Shown here: piece after piece, positions 1 through 9,135 of the stretch
How positions within the stretch are numbered: position 1 is the first letter of the stretch
Layout of the letters: every line of letters begins with the position of its first letter
From: Burkholderiaceae bacterium 26
Lineage (GTDB): Bacteria; Pseudomonadota; Gammaproteobacteria; Burkholderiales; Burkholderiaceae
Assembly (NCBI GenBank): GCA_000955795.1
Contig: JYOB01000010.1
Coordinates: 1-64,000 of the forward strand
Length of the DNA stretch: 64,000 nucleotides
Direction: 5' to 3'
Notes under the pieces: model-generated
What the model saw: only the letters and a program-made list of their open reading frames with translations
Database searches by the model: none
What the model was told of the DNA's origin: nothing
Made by a program: the position numbers and the translations under genes

Positions 1-154
1 CGCCCGGCGAGGTCGCGGTGGGGGCGACGTTGTTCTGGTAGTCGATGCCGCTGGCGACGCGGCCGTACAGCGTGACGTTGGTTTGTGCATGCGCGGCGCC
101 AGCGGCCGCGCACACGATTGCCGCGCAGAGCGGCCAAGTTACTCGTTTCTTCAT
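1..154 (-). CDS. Outer-membrane porin, N-terminal fragment
   Basis: Only the first 51 codons lie in the window; the gene continues beyond base 1. The protein starts MKKRVTWPLCAAIVCAAAG, a typical signal peptide ending in AHA. The mature part begins QTNVTLYGRVASGIDYQ, the first beta strand typical of trimeric general-diffusion porins of Burkholderiales. A GGAG ribosome site lies six bases before the ATG at 154; an in-frame ATG at 160 is less well placed. The gene follows the mutarotase gene by about 50 bases on the same strand, so it may be the last gene of the fucose operon and give outer-membrane access to the sugar. Family is fairly certain; substrate is inference. Confidence 0.8.
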   Translation of the reverse strand, partial: MKKRVTWPLCAAIVCAAAGAAHAQTNVTLYGRVASGIDYQNNVAPTATSPG

Positions 155-202
155 TGTCATCTCCTCTCTCTGGTGTCATGCCGGCCACGGCCGGAATTGC
201 TT

Positions 203-547
203 CTACTGCTGTTGCTGTTGCAAATCGAAAATGCGGCTCATCGGTATCCACTTCTGCCCCGCGGGCGTCCAGGGTGTGGGCGCCTGAAACTGCCACATCA
301 GCGCTTCCCATTCGCGGATCTTCGGGTCCGTGTCGGTGGCAAGCGCCATGCGCTCGGCGTCGTAGATGGCGTCGTCGGTCTCCATGAGCATCACCATGCG
401 GGTGCCCAGCCGATAGATCTCCATGCCGGTCACGCCATGCACGCGCAGGTGCCGCGCAACTTCCGGCCAGATGCGTTGATGGTGGGCTTCGTACGTGGCG
501 ATAAGCGCCGCGTCGTCTTTCAGATCCAGAGCAAGGCAGTAGCGCAT
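203..547 (-). CDS. L-rhamnose/L-fucose-type mutarotase (DUF718/RhaM family)
   Basis: A 114-residue protein, the usual size for the RhaM-like dimeric alpha/beta-barrel mutarotases that interconvert alpha and beta anomers of L-sugars. It begins MRYCLALDLKDD and carries the conserved HHQRIWPEV segment near residues 22-30 and a Trp-containing C-terminal part (WEALMWQF), as expected in the family. It is 7 bases downstream of the sugar dehydrogenase gene in the same operon, where it would supply the anomer that the dehydrogenase oxidises. The last five residues are all glutamine, encoded by a short CAA/CAG repeat; this tail is not part of the fold. L-fucose as the substrate is inferred from the neighbouring genes. 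Confidence 0.85.
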   Translation of the reverse strand: MRYCLALDLKDDAALIATYEAHHQRIWPEVARHLRVHGVTGMEIYRLGTRMVMLMETDDAIYDAERMALATDTDPKIREWEALMWQFQAPTPWTPAGQKWIPMSRIFDLQQQQQ

Positions 548-554
548 GGCAACC

Positions 555-1334
<780 letters not shown>

Positions 1335-2231
1335 TCAAGCCTTGAGTTGCAGGTTGTAGCAGCGGGCGGCGGTGCCACCCCAGAGGTCGGCGCGTTCAGT
1401 GGCGCTCAGCCGCTCTTCGGCCCAGACATGCAGCACGTCGTACACCGTGCCGTACGACGCCGCCAATTGGCACACAGGCCAATCCGACCCAAACATCACG
1501 CGGTTGGGACCGAAGACGTCGAGTGCCACGTCAAGGCATTGGCGCGCGTGCTGAACGTCGCGCACGGTCACGCCTTTTCGCCAATCGGCTTCGGTCAGCA
1601 GGCCGGAAAGCTTGCAGGCGACGTGCGGCATATCTTTCAGTGGCGCAAGCGCAGCCCGCCACCTTGCCAGTGCATGCGCATCACGCTCGAACGCTTCAAG
1701 CGGCGGCTTGCCCAGGTGATCCAGCACCAGCAAGTGGCGATCGTGCCGGCCGCAGAAATCCACGGCGGGCTCCAGTTGGTGGCCAAACACCAGCACGTCG
1801 TACGTGTAGCCCCAAAGCTGCAGTAACGCGACGCCTTGTTCGAAAGCTGGGTCCGACAAGAACGCCGCGACGTCGGGCTCGTCCTGCACGGTGTGCCGGA
1901 AGCCGACCAGTTTGTGCTCACCGCTCCTGGCTTCGAGGCGAGCCTCAAGATCGGCGGCATGCAGGTCTTCCCAGCCGACCACGCCGACAATCCAGTCGTG
2001 CGCAGCGGCGAGGCCCAGCAGAAAATCCGTCTCCTCTCGCACGCCGCGCGCCTGCACGGCAATCGCAGCGTCCAGGCGTTGCGCGCGCAGCTCGGGCAGC
2101 AAGTTGGCAGGCAGGCGGTCTTCGGCCAGGGCTTCCATGCCGGGGCCGATCCATGAATACGCCTCGGGTTGATAGCGCCAGAAATGCTGGTGCGCGTCTA
2201 TTCGTGGCACGGGCAGCGCGGGTACCGTCAT
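1335..2231 (-). CDS. Amidohydrolase-family L-fucono-1,5-lactonase
   Basis: A 298-residue amidohydrolase (COG3618 type). It opens with the metal-binding RIDAHQHFW motif near residues 10-18 and contains HLGKPP, CKLSGL and a C-terminal MFGSDWPVC motif with the conserved aspartate. These enzymes hydrolyse sugar lactones, here L-fucono-lactone to L-fuconate. I chose the ATG at 2231, four bases after the stop of the dehydratase gene, because it puts the HxH strand at the usual distance from the N-terminus. An in-frame ATG at 2261 would add ten residues and overlap the upstream gene. The dehydrogenase gene follows after only 3 bases. Confidence 0.85.
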   Translation of the reverse strand: MTVPALPVPRIDAHQHFWRYQPEAYSWIGPGMEALAEDRLPANLLPELRAQRLDAAIAVQARGVREETDFLLGLAAAHDWIVGVVGWEDLHAADLEARLEARSGEHKLVGFRHTVQDEPDVAAFLSDPAFEQGVALLQLWGYTYDVLVFGHQLEPAVDFCGRHDRHLLVLDHLGKPPLEAFERDAHALARWRAALAPLKDMPHVACKLSGLLTEADWRKGVTVRDVQHARQCLDVALDVFGPNRVMFGSDWPVCQLAASYGTVYDVLHVWAEERLSATERADLWGGTAARCYNLQLKA

Positions 2232-2235
2232 CGCA

Positions 2236-3513
2236 TCAGCCCCGGAAGCGGTATCGCTCAAGCGATGCCGGTTTCATCGTGATGGAGAAACCCGGTGCCT
2301 GCGGCGGCAGATAGGCGGCGTTTCGCACCACGCAGGGGTCGACAAAGTGCTCGTGCAGGTGGTCGACATACTCGACAACACGCCCTTCGCGCGTGCCTGA
2401 CACGCAGATGTAGTCGATCATCGACAGATGCTGCACGTACTCGCACAGGCCCACACCGCCGGCATGCGGGCACACCGGCAAGCCGTACTTGGCGGCCAGC
2501 AGCAACACGGCCAGGATCTCGTTCACACCGCCCAGCCGGCATGCGTCGATCTGCACAACATCGATAGCGCCGCGCATGATGAACTGCTTGAAGAGAATGC
2601 GGTTCTGGCACATCTCGCCGGTCGCCACCTTGACGGGGGCGACGGCTTCGCGAACCTTACGATGACCTTCCACATCGTCCGGGCTGGTCGGCTCTTCAAT
2701 GAACCACGGCTTGGCGAAACCGAGTTCGCGCACCCAGTCGATGGCTTCCTTCACCTCCCACACCTGGTTGGCGTCGATCATCAGTTCACGGTTGGGCCCG
2801 AGCACTTCGCGTGCGATCGAGACGCGGCGAATGTCGTCCTTCAAATCACGCCCCACCTTGAGCTTGATATGGCGGAAACCGCTGTCGACGGCCTCGCGGC
2901 AGAGGCGGCGCAGCTTGTCGTCGTCATAGCCGAGCCAGCCGGCGGACGTGGTGTAGCACGGGTAGCCTTCCTGCTCCAGCGTGCGGATGCGGTCGGCCTT
3001 GCCGGGCGCCTGCTTGCGCAGCAGCTCGAGCGCTTCTTCGGGCGTGATGCCGTCGGTGATGTAGCGGAAGTCGATGCAGCGCACGAATGCTTCCGGTGTG
3101 AGGTCGGCCACCAGGCGCCACAGCGGCTTGCCTTCGGCCTTGGCCCACAGATCCCAAGCAGCATTGACGACGGCGCCCGTCGCCAGGTGGATGGCGCCCT
3201 TGTCCGGGCCGATCCAGCGCAACTGGCTGTCGGACGTGACATGGCGCCAGAAGCGGCCCATGTCTTCACGAATCCAGTCGAGATCCAGCCCTTCCACCAG
3301 ATGACGCATCGCCTCGATGGCGGCGCAGCACACCTCGTTGCCGCGCCCGATGGTGAAGGTCAGGCCGTGGCCTTCCAGGCCCGGCTGGTCAGTCTCCAGG
3401 ATCACGTAGGCCGCGGAGTAATCCGGGTCCGGGTTCATCGCGTCGGAGCCGTCGAGATGCTGGGAAGTCGGAAAGCGCACGTCCAGCACGCGCAGGGATC
3501 GGATGATGGTCAT
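2236..3513 (-). CDS. L-fuconate dehydratase (enolase superfamily)
   Basis: A 425-residue mandelate-racemase/enolase superfamily enzyme that dehydrates L-fuconate to 2-keto-3-deoxy-L-fuconate. It carries the signature of the L-fuconate dehydratase subgroup: TTSAGWLGY near 188-196, the KLK pair K217/K219, metal ligands D247 (DANQ), E273/E274 (EEPT) and E300 (GEM), and H350 in CPHAGGVGLCEYVQHL. Both the length and these blocks match the characterised Xanthomonas enzyme family closely. This is the most diagnostic gene of the operon and fixes the pathway as fucose-type rather than rhamnose- or arabinose-type. Confidence 0.93.
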   Translation of the reverse strand: MTIIRSLRVLDVRFPTSQHLDGSDAMNPDPDYSAAYVILETDQPGLEGHGLTFTIGRGNEVCCAAIEAMRHLVEGLDLDWIREDMGRFWRHVTSDSQLRWIGPDKGAIHLATGAVVNAAWDLWAKAEGKPLWRLVADLTPEAFVRCIDFRYITDGITPEEALELLRKQAPGKADRIRTLEQEGYPCYTTSAGWLGYDDDKLRRLCREAVDSGFRHIKLKVGRDLKDDIRRVSIAREVLGPNRELMIDANQVWEVKEAIDWVRELGFAKPWFIEEPTSPDDVEGHRKVREAVAPVKVATGEMCQNRILFKQFIMRGAIDVVQIDACRLGGVNEILAVLLLAAKYGLPVCPHAGGVGLCEYVQHLSMIDYICVSGTREGRVVEYVDHLHEHFVDPCVVRNAAYLPPQAPGFSITMKPASLERYRFRG

Positions 3514-3547
3514 GAGTATCGTGTTCGGGATTGCGGAATGCGTGCCT

Positions 3548-4408
3548 TCAGCCTTGCGCGTTCACCGTGCGCTGGCGCTGCTCGCCCAGACCCTCGATGC
3601 CCAGGCGCATCGTCTGGCCGGCGCGCAGATAGACCGGCGGCTTCTGCCCCAGCCCCACGCCCGGCGGGGTGCCGGTGGAAATCACGTCGCCCGGTTGCAG
3701 GCTCATGAAGCGGCTCAGATAGCTCACCAGATGCGCCACGCCAAACACCATGGTCGACGTCGATCCGTTCTGGTAACGGTGCCCATCCACCTCCAGCCAC
3801 AGATGCAGCGCCTGCGGGTTGGGCACCTCGTCTGCGGTGACAAGCCACGGGCCGATGGGGCCGAACGTGTCGCAGCCCTTGCCCTTGTCCCACGTGCCGC
3901 CGCGCTCGAGCTGGTATTCGCGCTCCGACACATCGTTGATGACGCAGTAGCCCGCAACGTGCGCGAGCGCATCGGCCTCGCTGATGTACCGGCCGCCCTT
4001 GCCGATCACCACGCCAAGCTCGACTTCCCAATCGGTCTTCACCGAACCCTGCGGAATTTCCACGTCGTCATTCGGGCCGCAGATGGCGCTGGTCCATTTG
4101 CCGAAGACGACCGGCTCGGCCGGCACTTCGGCGCCGGTTTCGGCAGCATGGTCGGAATAGTTCAGCCCGATGCAGATGAACTTGCCCACGTTGCCCACGC
4201 AAGCGCCCAGGCGCAGGCCGGCTTGCGGCGTGCCGTCGACGATGGGCAGGCGGCTGATGTCCAGCGTGCGCAGGTGAGCCAGGCTCTCGGGCAGCAGCGC
4301 CGCGCCGCCAATGTCGTCAATCACGGCCGACAGGTCGCGCACTTGCCCTTGCGCATCGAGCAGGCCGGGCTTTTCCTGGCCCTTGGGGCCGTAGCGGAGG
4401 AGTTTCAT
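3548..4408 (-). CDS. FAH-family hydrolase, probable 2,4-diketo-3-deoxy-L-fuconate hydrolase
   Basis: A 286-residue fumarylacetoacetase-fold protein. It has the family blocks KFICIGLNYSDHAAE, the metal-binding ELGVVIG with preceding DWEVE, and GDVISTGTPPGVG. In the fucose pathway this family cleaves 2,4-diketo-3-deoxy-L-fuconate into pyruvate and L-lactate, the last step. I chose the ATG at 4408 (MKLLRYG), the conserved family N-terminus; an upstream ATG at 4435 would add nine unrelated residues. It sits between the keto-deoxy-fuconate dehydrogenase and fuconate dehydratase genes on the same strand. The fold is certain; the exact substrate is inferred from context. Confidence 0.87.
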   Translation of the reverse strand: MKLLRYGPKGQEKPGLLDAQGQVRDLSAVIDDIGGAALLPESLAHLRTLDISRLPIVDGTPQAGLRLGACVGNVGKFICIGLNYSDHAAETGAEVPAEPVVFGKWTSAICGPNDDVEIPQGSVKTDWEVELGVVIGKGGRYISEADALAHVAGYCVINDVSEREYQLERGGTWDKGKGCDTFGPIGPWLVTADEVPNPQALHLWLEVDGHRYQNGSTSTMVFGVAHLVSYLSRFMSLQPGDVISTGTPPGVGLGQKPPVYLRAGQTMRLGIEGLGEQRQRTVNAQG

Positions 4409-4444
4409 CGTGTTGTCTTTGTGGACTGCAATCAATCAAACCAA

Positions 4445-5194
4445 TCAGTTGGACCAGCCGCCGTCGATCACGCAGCAAGTGCCGGTCGTGAAGCGGGACT
4501 CATCCGAAGCCAGGTAGGTCGCCAGCGCGGCAATCTCGTCTGCCGTACCGACGCGGCCCATCGGCTGGCGCGCAACGAACGCGGCGCGGACGGTGTCGAT
4601 CGGCACGTTCTGTTCCTGCGCTTGCGTGGCAATGCGCTGCTCGAGCGAGGGTGACTCCACCGTGCCCGGGCAAATGGCGTTGCAGCGGATGCCGCGCGCC
4701 ACAAAGTCGGCGGCAATGGCTTTGGTCATCCCGATGACGGCAGCCTTGGTCGTGCCATACACGAAGCGGTTCGGCACGCCCTTCACGCTTGATGCGGCAG
4801 AGGCCATGTTGATGATCGACGCACCGCCGTTGTCCAGCATCTTCGGCAACAGCGCACGCGTCAGGCGGTACATCGACGTCACGTTGAGCTGCCACGAGAA
4901 CGCCCAGTCGTCTTCCGAACATTCGAGGATGCTGCCGGGGTGCACGAAGCCCGCGCAGTTGAACAGCGCGTCGAACGCGGCTTCTTCGCGTGCCAGGATG
5001 GCAACGGCATTGGCGTCCGTCACATCCAGGCGCAAGGTGCGGACGCCGGCGGTCTCTGCCAGCGTGGCCAACGCCTCTGCGTTGATATCGGTGGCGAGCA
5101 CCTGCGCGCCCTCTTTTGCAAACATCATCGCGCTCGCCCGGCCAATACCCTGCCCAGCCGCCGTCACGAGGATGCGTTTTCCTTGGAGTCTCAT
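4445..5194 (-). CDS. 2-keto-3-deoxy-L-fuconate dehydrogenase (SDR)
   Basis: A 249-residue short-chain dehydrogenase starting MRLQGKRILVTAAGQGIG. The cofactor loop TAAGQGIG is at 11-18, NCAG at 79-82, the catalytic Ser in the MASAASS segment (130-136), and Tyr146/Lys150 in YGTTK. TAAGQGIG is typical of the DHRS6/KDF-dehydrogenase group, which oxidises 2-keto-3-deoxy-L-fuconate at C4 to the diketo acid. An in-frame ATG at 5236 would add an arginine-rich stretch without similarity to the fold, so I start at 5194. It is followed by the hydrolase that would split its product. A hairpin at 5286-5316 separates it from the binding-protein gene. Confidence 0.85.
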   Translation of the reverse strand: MRLQGKRILVTAAGQGIGRASAMMFAKEGAQVLATDINAEALATLAETAGVRTLRLDVTDANAVAILAREEAAFDALFNCAGFVHPGSILECSEDDWAFSWQLNVTSMYRLTRALLPKMLDNGGASIINMASAASSVKGVPNRFVYGTTKAAVIGMTKAIAADFVARGIRCNAICPGTVESPSLEQRIATQAQEQNVPIDTVRAAFVARQPMGRVGTADEIAALATYLASDESRFTTGTCCVIDGGWSN

Positions 5195-5285
5195 TGCGTC
5201 TGCGTTCCGGCGCGGGCCACGTTGGCGGTGGCCCATTCCGGCAATGGAGTTAAAACACTGCGCCGTTCAGGAAAGGGATTCAGCC

Positions 5286-5316
5286 GGCATGGCGGCGAAC
5301 GACGCTCCGCCACGCC
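5286..5316 (-). other. Intercistronic hairpin between binding-protein and KDF dehydrogenase genes
   Basis: Two 10-base arms (5286-5295 and 5307-5316) pair at nine of ten positions around an 11-base loop. No U-run follows on the minus strand, so it is more likely an mRNA-stabilising or processing hairpin than a terminator. Such elements often follow periplasmic binding-protein genes and allow their higher expression. The role is inferred. Confidence 0.45.
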
Positions 5317-5334
5317 CCTTGTTGCGATGAATCG

Positions 5335-6282
5335 TCAGTACAGGACGTTCTTGGCCTCGGGCGAATCGAGGTTCTGCTTGTTGACCATCATCACGCCCGT
5401 GTCGACCTGCTTCTGTACGGGCTTCTTCTCGATCACGCTAACCACCGTGTCGATGCCCTTGTAGCCCATCTGGTACGAGCTCTGGACGGCGATTGCGCGG
5501 ATCGTGCCGTCGCGCACGAAGCCCTGCAGGTCCTGGTTGCCGTCAAAGCCGATAGCCGCCACCTTGCCGCTCTTGCCCGACTGCTGCAGCGCACGCCCCA
5601 TCCCGACCGCCGTAGGTTCGTTCGCACCAAAGATGCCCTTCAGATCGGGATTGGCGGCCAGCACGTCGGTCGTCTGGTTCAGCGCCGTGGCCATCTGCGA
5701 TTGCGAGTAGAACGGCCCAACGATCTGCAGCTTCGAGTGCGCCTCGATGTATTTCTTGAAGCCGCCCACGCGGCCGATTTCGGACCCCGCGCCCGGCACA
5801 TAAGACATGATCGCAATCTTGCCGGTCTGGCCGACAGCGTCGATCATCGCCTTCGCGCACAACTCACCCGCCTTCGCGTTATCGGTCGACAGGAATGACT
5901 GGTAATACTGCTTGCCGGAATCGGACACCATCGAGTCGATCAGCACCACCGGGATGTGCGCCTCCCATGCCTTCTTCATCGCCGGCACCAGCGCATCCGG
6001 GTCTGACGGCGCGAGGACAATGCCCGCGACATGTCGGTTGACGGCGTTCTCGACCATGTTCACTTCGTCGGCAATGGCCGATTCTGCTGCGGGGCCCTGG
6101 AAGGTCATCGTGTAGCCCTTCGCCTTGCCCATGGCGGCCGTCGCGCCCTTCTGAACGTTCTGCCAGTAGTTGGAATTTGCCGATTTCACGATCACGGCTA
6201 TTTCACCGCCTGCCGCCTGCGCATAAGCAGAGAACAGTGCACACGTTGCTGCAACCACCGCCAGTACGGAAAACTTCTTCAT
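5335..6282 (-). CDS. ABC transporter sugar-binding periplasmic protein (RbsB-like)
   Basis: A 315-residue periplasmic binding protein of the ribose/galactose type (Peripla_BP_4). The signal peptide MKKFSVLAVVAATCALFSAY ends near AQAA, and the mature part starts GGEIAVIVKSANSNYWQNVQ, the usual first strand of this fold. IVLAPSDPDALVPAM and GFDGNQDLQGFV are family blocks that line the sugar site. A strong AAGGAG ribosome site lies just before the ATG. It is the third gene of the transport part of the operon and would deliver the sugar to the permease. Fucose or a related L-sugar is inferred from the downstream enzymes. Confidence 0.9.
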   Translation of the reverse strand: MKKFSVLAVVAATCALFSAYAQAAGGEIAVIVKSANSNYWQNVQKGATAAMGKAKGYTMTFQGPAAESAIADEVNMVENAVNRHVAGIVLAPSDPDALVPAMKKAWEAHIPVVLIDSMVSDSGKQYYQSFLSTDNAKAGELCAKAMIDAVGQTGKIAIMSYVPGAGSEIGRVGGFKKYIEAHSKLQIVGPFYSQSQMATALNQTTDVLAANPDLKGIFGANEPTAVGMGRALQQSGKSGKVAAIGFDGNQDLQGFVRDGTIRAIAVQSSYQMGYKGIDTVVSVIEKKPVQKQVDTGVMMVNKQNLDSPEAKNVLY

Positions 6283-6317
6283 GTCTCACTCCTTGGTTTT
6301 GGTTTGAACTTCTCGAC

Positions 6318-7349
6318 TCACAACTTGCGGTTTCTGAGCTGATCGATCCAGACGGTGCCAAGGATGACCACGCCGATGATGATCTGCTGGATAAAACTCG
6401 ATACGCCGTTCATGTTGAGCCCGTTGCGCAACACGCCGATCACGAACGCGCCAATGGCCGTGCCCGAGACCGTTCCGACACCGCCCATCAGCGACGTCCC
6501 GCCGATGACGGCGCTGGCAATCGCATCAAGTTCGTACATCACGCCTTCGTTCGGTTGTGCCGTCACCAGGCGAGACATCAGCACGCACCCGGCCATCCCT
6601 GCCAGCAAGCCCGATAGCACATACGTGAACAGCTTCACGCCCTGCACGTTCACCCCGGACAAGCGTGCGGCCTCGGCGTTCGAGCCGACTGCATAGATGT
6701 GGCGACCCAGTGAAGTGCGTGAGAGCAGCACGGAGACAGCGATGAACAGCGCGAGCATGATCACCACCGGATAAGGAATGCCGGGGAAGACCGTGTCCGG
6801 AAAGCCGTCTGCCCCGATGTGCGAGATGCGGAACAGCGCGCCGTTGCCGAGTTCGCCGAAAGCATCTCCCAGGCCCGAGACAGGACGGGCGCCCGTGATC
6901 TGCAGGGCCACGCCGCGCGCCACCAGCATCATGCCCAGCGTGGCAATGAAGGGCGGCAGGCCCATCCTGGTGATACAGATACCGTTAACCCATCCGCACA
7001 CGCCGCCAACCAGCACGCCGGCCAGCATGGCAATCGGAACAGGTACGCCCATCTTGACGAGCAAGGCCGCCACCACGCCAGAGAGCGCCAGCACCGAACC
7101 CACCGACAAGTCGATGCCACCGGTGATGATCACGCACGTGGCGGCTACGCCCAGGTAGGCAATCGACGTGACCTGCAGTGCGACGGTCATGAAGTTGCCG
7201 ACCGAAAAGAAGGCCGCGCTGGTTGCAGAAAACGCAATCACAAGCGCCACCAGGCTACCGAGCGCTGCAAACTTTTGGATCAGGTCCCGATGGTGTTGCT
7301 TGCTCTGCTTTTTCACGGCCTGCGGCTGATCTGATGTCATTTCAAGCAT
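6318..7349 (-). CDS. ABC sugar transporter permease (RbsC-like)
   Basis: A 343-residue inner-membrane permease with about eight to ten hydrophobic segments. It contains the family motif GGIDLSVGS at 77-85 and the late SAVIGGTSLMGG block, both typical of ribose/xylose-type permeases. I start at the ATG at 7349 because AGGAAG lies five bases upstream. This leaves an 8-base overlap with the ATPase stop, a sign of translational coupling. An upstream in-frame ATG at 7442 would add 31 polar residues lying entirely within the ATPase gene. A single permease gene implies a homodimer. Confidence 0.9.
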   Translation of the reverse strand: MLEMTSDQPQAVKKQSKQHHRDLIQKFAALGSLVALVIAFSATSAAFFSVGNFMTVALQVTSIAYLGVAATCVIITGGIDLSVGSVLALSGVVAALLVKMGVPVPIAMLAGVLVGGVCGWVNGICITRMGLPPFIATLGMMLVARGVALQITGARPVSGLGDAFGELGNGALFRISHIGADGFPDTVFPGIPYPVVIMLALFIAVSVLLSRTSLGRHIYAVGSNAEAARLSGVNVQGVKLFTYVLSGLLAGMAGCVLMSRLVTAQPNEGVMYELDAIASAVIGGTSLMGGVGTVSGTAIGAFVIGVLRNGLNMNGVSSFIQQIIIGVVILGTVWIDQLRNRKL

Positions 7350-8889
7350 GTGTTCTTCCTGATGCGTAATGCAGAATTTCTTCCTGGTTTGTCTTCCGTG
7401 TTTCCAGGACTGCGGTAATGCGGCCTTCATGAAAGACGGCAATTCGATCTGTCATGCCCAGCAGTTCCGGCAGCTCCGAGCTGATCAGCACGACACCGAC
7501 ACCGTCTGCGGCGAGTTCGTCCATCAGCCCATAAATCGCGTACTTGGCGCCGACGTCGATGCCCCGCGTCGGCTCATCGAAAAACAGGATGCGCGAACCG
7601 CGATACAGCCATTTACCGATCACGATCTTCTGTTGATTGCCACCCGAGAGATTGCGCACCGTCTGCCCGACGGACGGCGTGCGGATGTTCAGCTCGCGCA
7701 CGTAGCGCTGCGCCACGGCGGTCTCTTCGGAAAAGCGCAGGAAACCATGCGATGAAATCGCCCGGACATTGGCCAGGGTGATATTCACGGCCACCGGCAT
7801 CGACAACGCCAGACCATCCTTCTTTCTGTCTTCCGACAAGTAGGCAATGCCTTGCCGGATGGCCTCGCGCGGCGAACGGATCGTGACCGGCGTGTCGCCC
7901 AGCGTGATCGACCCGGAATCGAGCCGTTCCGCTCCGAAAATGGCCCGTGCCACCTCCGTGCGCCCCGCGCCCATCAAACCGGCAAAACCGAGAATCTCGC
8001 CCTTGCGCAACTCGAACGACACCGGCCCGAAGACGCCTGCGCGGCTGAGTGCGTTCGCGCGCAACAACACCTCGTCGGTCGGCACCGATTTGCGCGCGGG
8101 GAACACATCGTCGAGTGACCGGCCGACCATCCGCGCGACGATCTCGTTGACACTGGTGGAAGCGAAATCGCTCGTGGCGATATGGCGGCCGTCACGCAGC
8201 ACGGTCACGCGATCGACGATCTCGGCCATCTCGTCAAGCCGATGCGAGATGTACAGAATCGCCACGCCATCGGCGCGCAACTCCTTGATGATGCGAAACA
8301 GCTGAACGGTTTCGGATTCCGTGAGCGAAGACGTGGGCTCGTCCATGATCAGCACACGCGCGTTGAGCGAGAGCGCCTTAGCAATCTCCACCATCTGTTG
8401 CTGTGCGATCGACAGCGCGCTGACCAGCGTGGTCGGCTCGACGGCCAGCCCGATCCGCTGCAGATAGCTGCGCGCGTTGGTGTTGAGCTTGCGGTAATCA
8501 ATGAACGGACCGCGCTTGGGCTCGCGTGCCAGGAAGATGTTCTCCGCCACCGACAGGTGCGGCACGAGATTCAGCTCTTGATGGATGATCGCAATGCCGG
8601 CCGCCTGCGCCTCGGATGTCGACGCAAACCGTACCGCTTCGCCCCGGTACGAGATCACGCCATCGTCTGCGATGTACTGGCCGCTGATGATCTTCATCAG
8701 GGTGGATTTGCCAGCACCGTTTTCGCCGCAGACGGCATGGACTTCGCCCACGCGCAGATCCAGATCCACACCATCCAGCGCAACGACGCCGGGAAAGCGT
8801 TTGCCGATGCGCTGCAAGCAAAGAATCTCTTGCGGCATCGACGATCTGGAGCTGCTTACGTGCGTGGGCACGGCATCAGCACTGCTCAT
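7342..8889 (-). CDS. ABC sugar transporter ATPase, two nucleotide-binding domains (RbsA-like)
   Basis: A 515-residue fused double ATPase. The first domain has Walker A GENGAGKS at 55-62, the signature variant LSIAQQQ at 159-165 and DEPT at 183-186. The second has the degenerate Walker A GLMGAGRTE near 304-312, LSGGNQQ at 414-420 and DEPTRG at 438-443. Degeneracy of the second P-loop is normal in this family. GGAG lies six bases before the ATG at 8889; a longer in-frame start at 8976 has no such site. It is the first gene of the long minus-strand operon and lies divergently from the regulator, so it probably carries the regulated promoter. Confidence 0.92.
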   Translation of the reverse strand: MSSADAVPTHVSSSRSSMPQEILCLQRIGKRFPGVVALDGVDLDLRVGEVHAVCGENGAGKSTLMKIISGQYIADDGVISYRGEAVRFASTSEAQAAGIAIIHQELNLVPHLSVAENIFLAREPKRGPFIDYRKLNTNARSYLQRIGLAVEPTTLVSALSIAQQQMVEIAKALSLNARVLIMDEPTSSLTESETVQLFRIIKELRADGVAILYISHRLDEMAEIVDRVTVLRDGRHIATSDFASTSVNEIVARMVGRSLDDVFPARKSVPTDEVLLRANALSRAGVFGPVSFELRKGEILGFAGLMGAGRTEVARAIFGAERLDSGSITLGDTPVTIRSPREAIRQGIAYLSEDRKKDGLALSMPVAVNITLANVRAISSHGFLRFSEETAVAQRYVRELNIRTPSVGQTVRNLSGGNQQKIVIGKWLYRGSRILFFDEPTRGIDVGAKYAIYGLMDELAADGVGVVLISSELPELLGMTDRIAVFHEGRITAVLETRKTNQEEILHYASGRTHA

Positions 8890-8978
8890 CGTGGTCTCCG
8901 TTGTGTTGCGAGGCTCTGATCTTCCGCTGGACGCACTGGTAAGTCCAGTTCGGAGCGATTCGATTAAGCCAAGCATTT

Positions 8979-8993
8979 TTTGGTCAAGCCAAT
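8979..8993. promoter_or_regulatory. Candidate GntR-family operator, copy 1
   Basis: The 15-mer TTTGGTCAAGCCAAT has inverted arms TTGG/CCAA. It matches the perfect palindrome at 10021-10035 at eleven of fifteen positions. It lies 90-104 bases upstream of the transporter operon start and 143 bases before the regulator start, so it could serve both divergent promoters. FadR-type regulators bind short TGGTxxxACCA-like palindromes; assignment to the adjacent regulator is inference. Confidence 0.55.
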
Positions 8994-9135
8994 ATCACTT
9001 AGAACACACCTGCCTGACCACTAGTGCAAACCCTGAAGTGTTGCTGACACCAGTCTAGACAACGGCTGGCGGTGCCCATGCTAGACTCGAAACACACCTA
9101 TGCGCGACAACACGCGCACCAAAACACACATCACA

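Noticed and set aside
5195-5334. Possible small gene between the binding-protein and KDF dehydrogenase genes
   Set aside because: No frame with a start and ribosome site is convincing; the hairpin at 5286-5316 explains the conserved-looking structure better.
8890-9135. A specific -35/-10 pair for the sugar transporter operon
   Set aside because: Several TTGxxx hexamers occur, but none has a good -10 at 16-18 bases; I could not choose one honestly.
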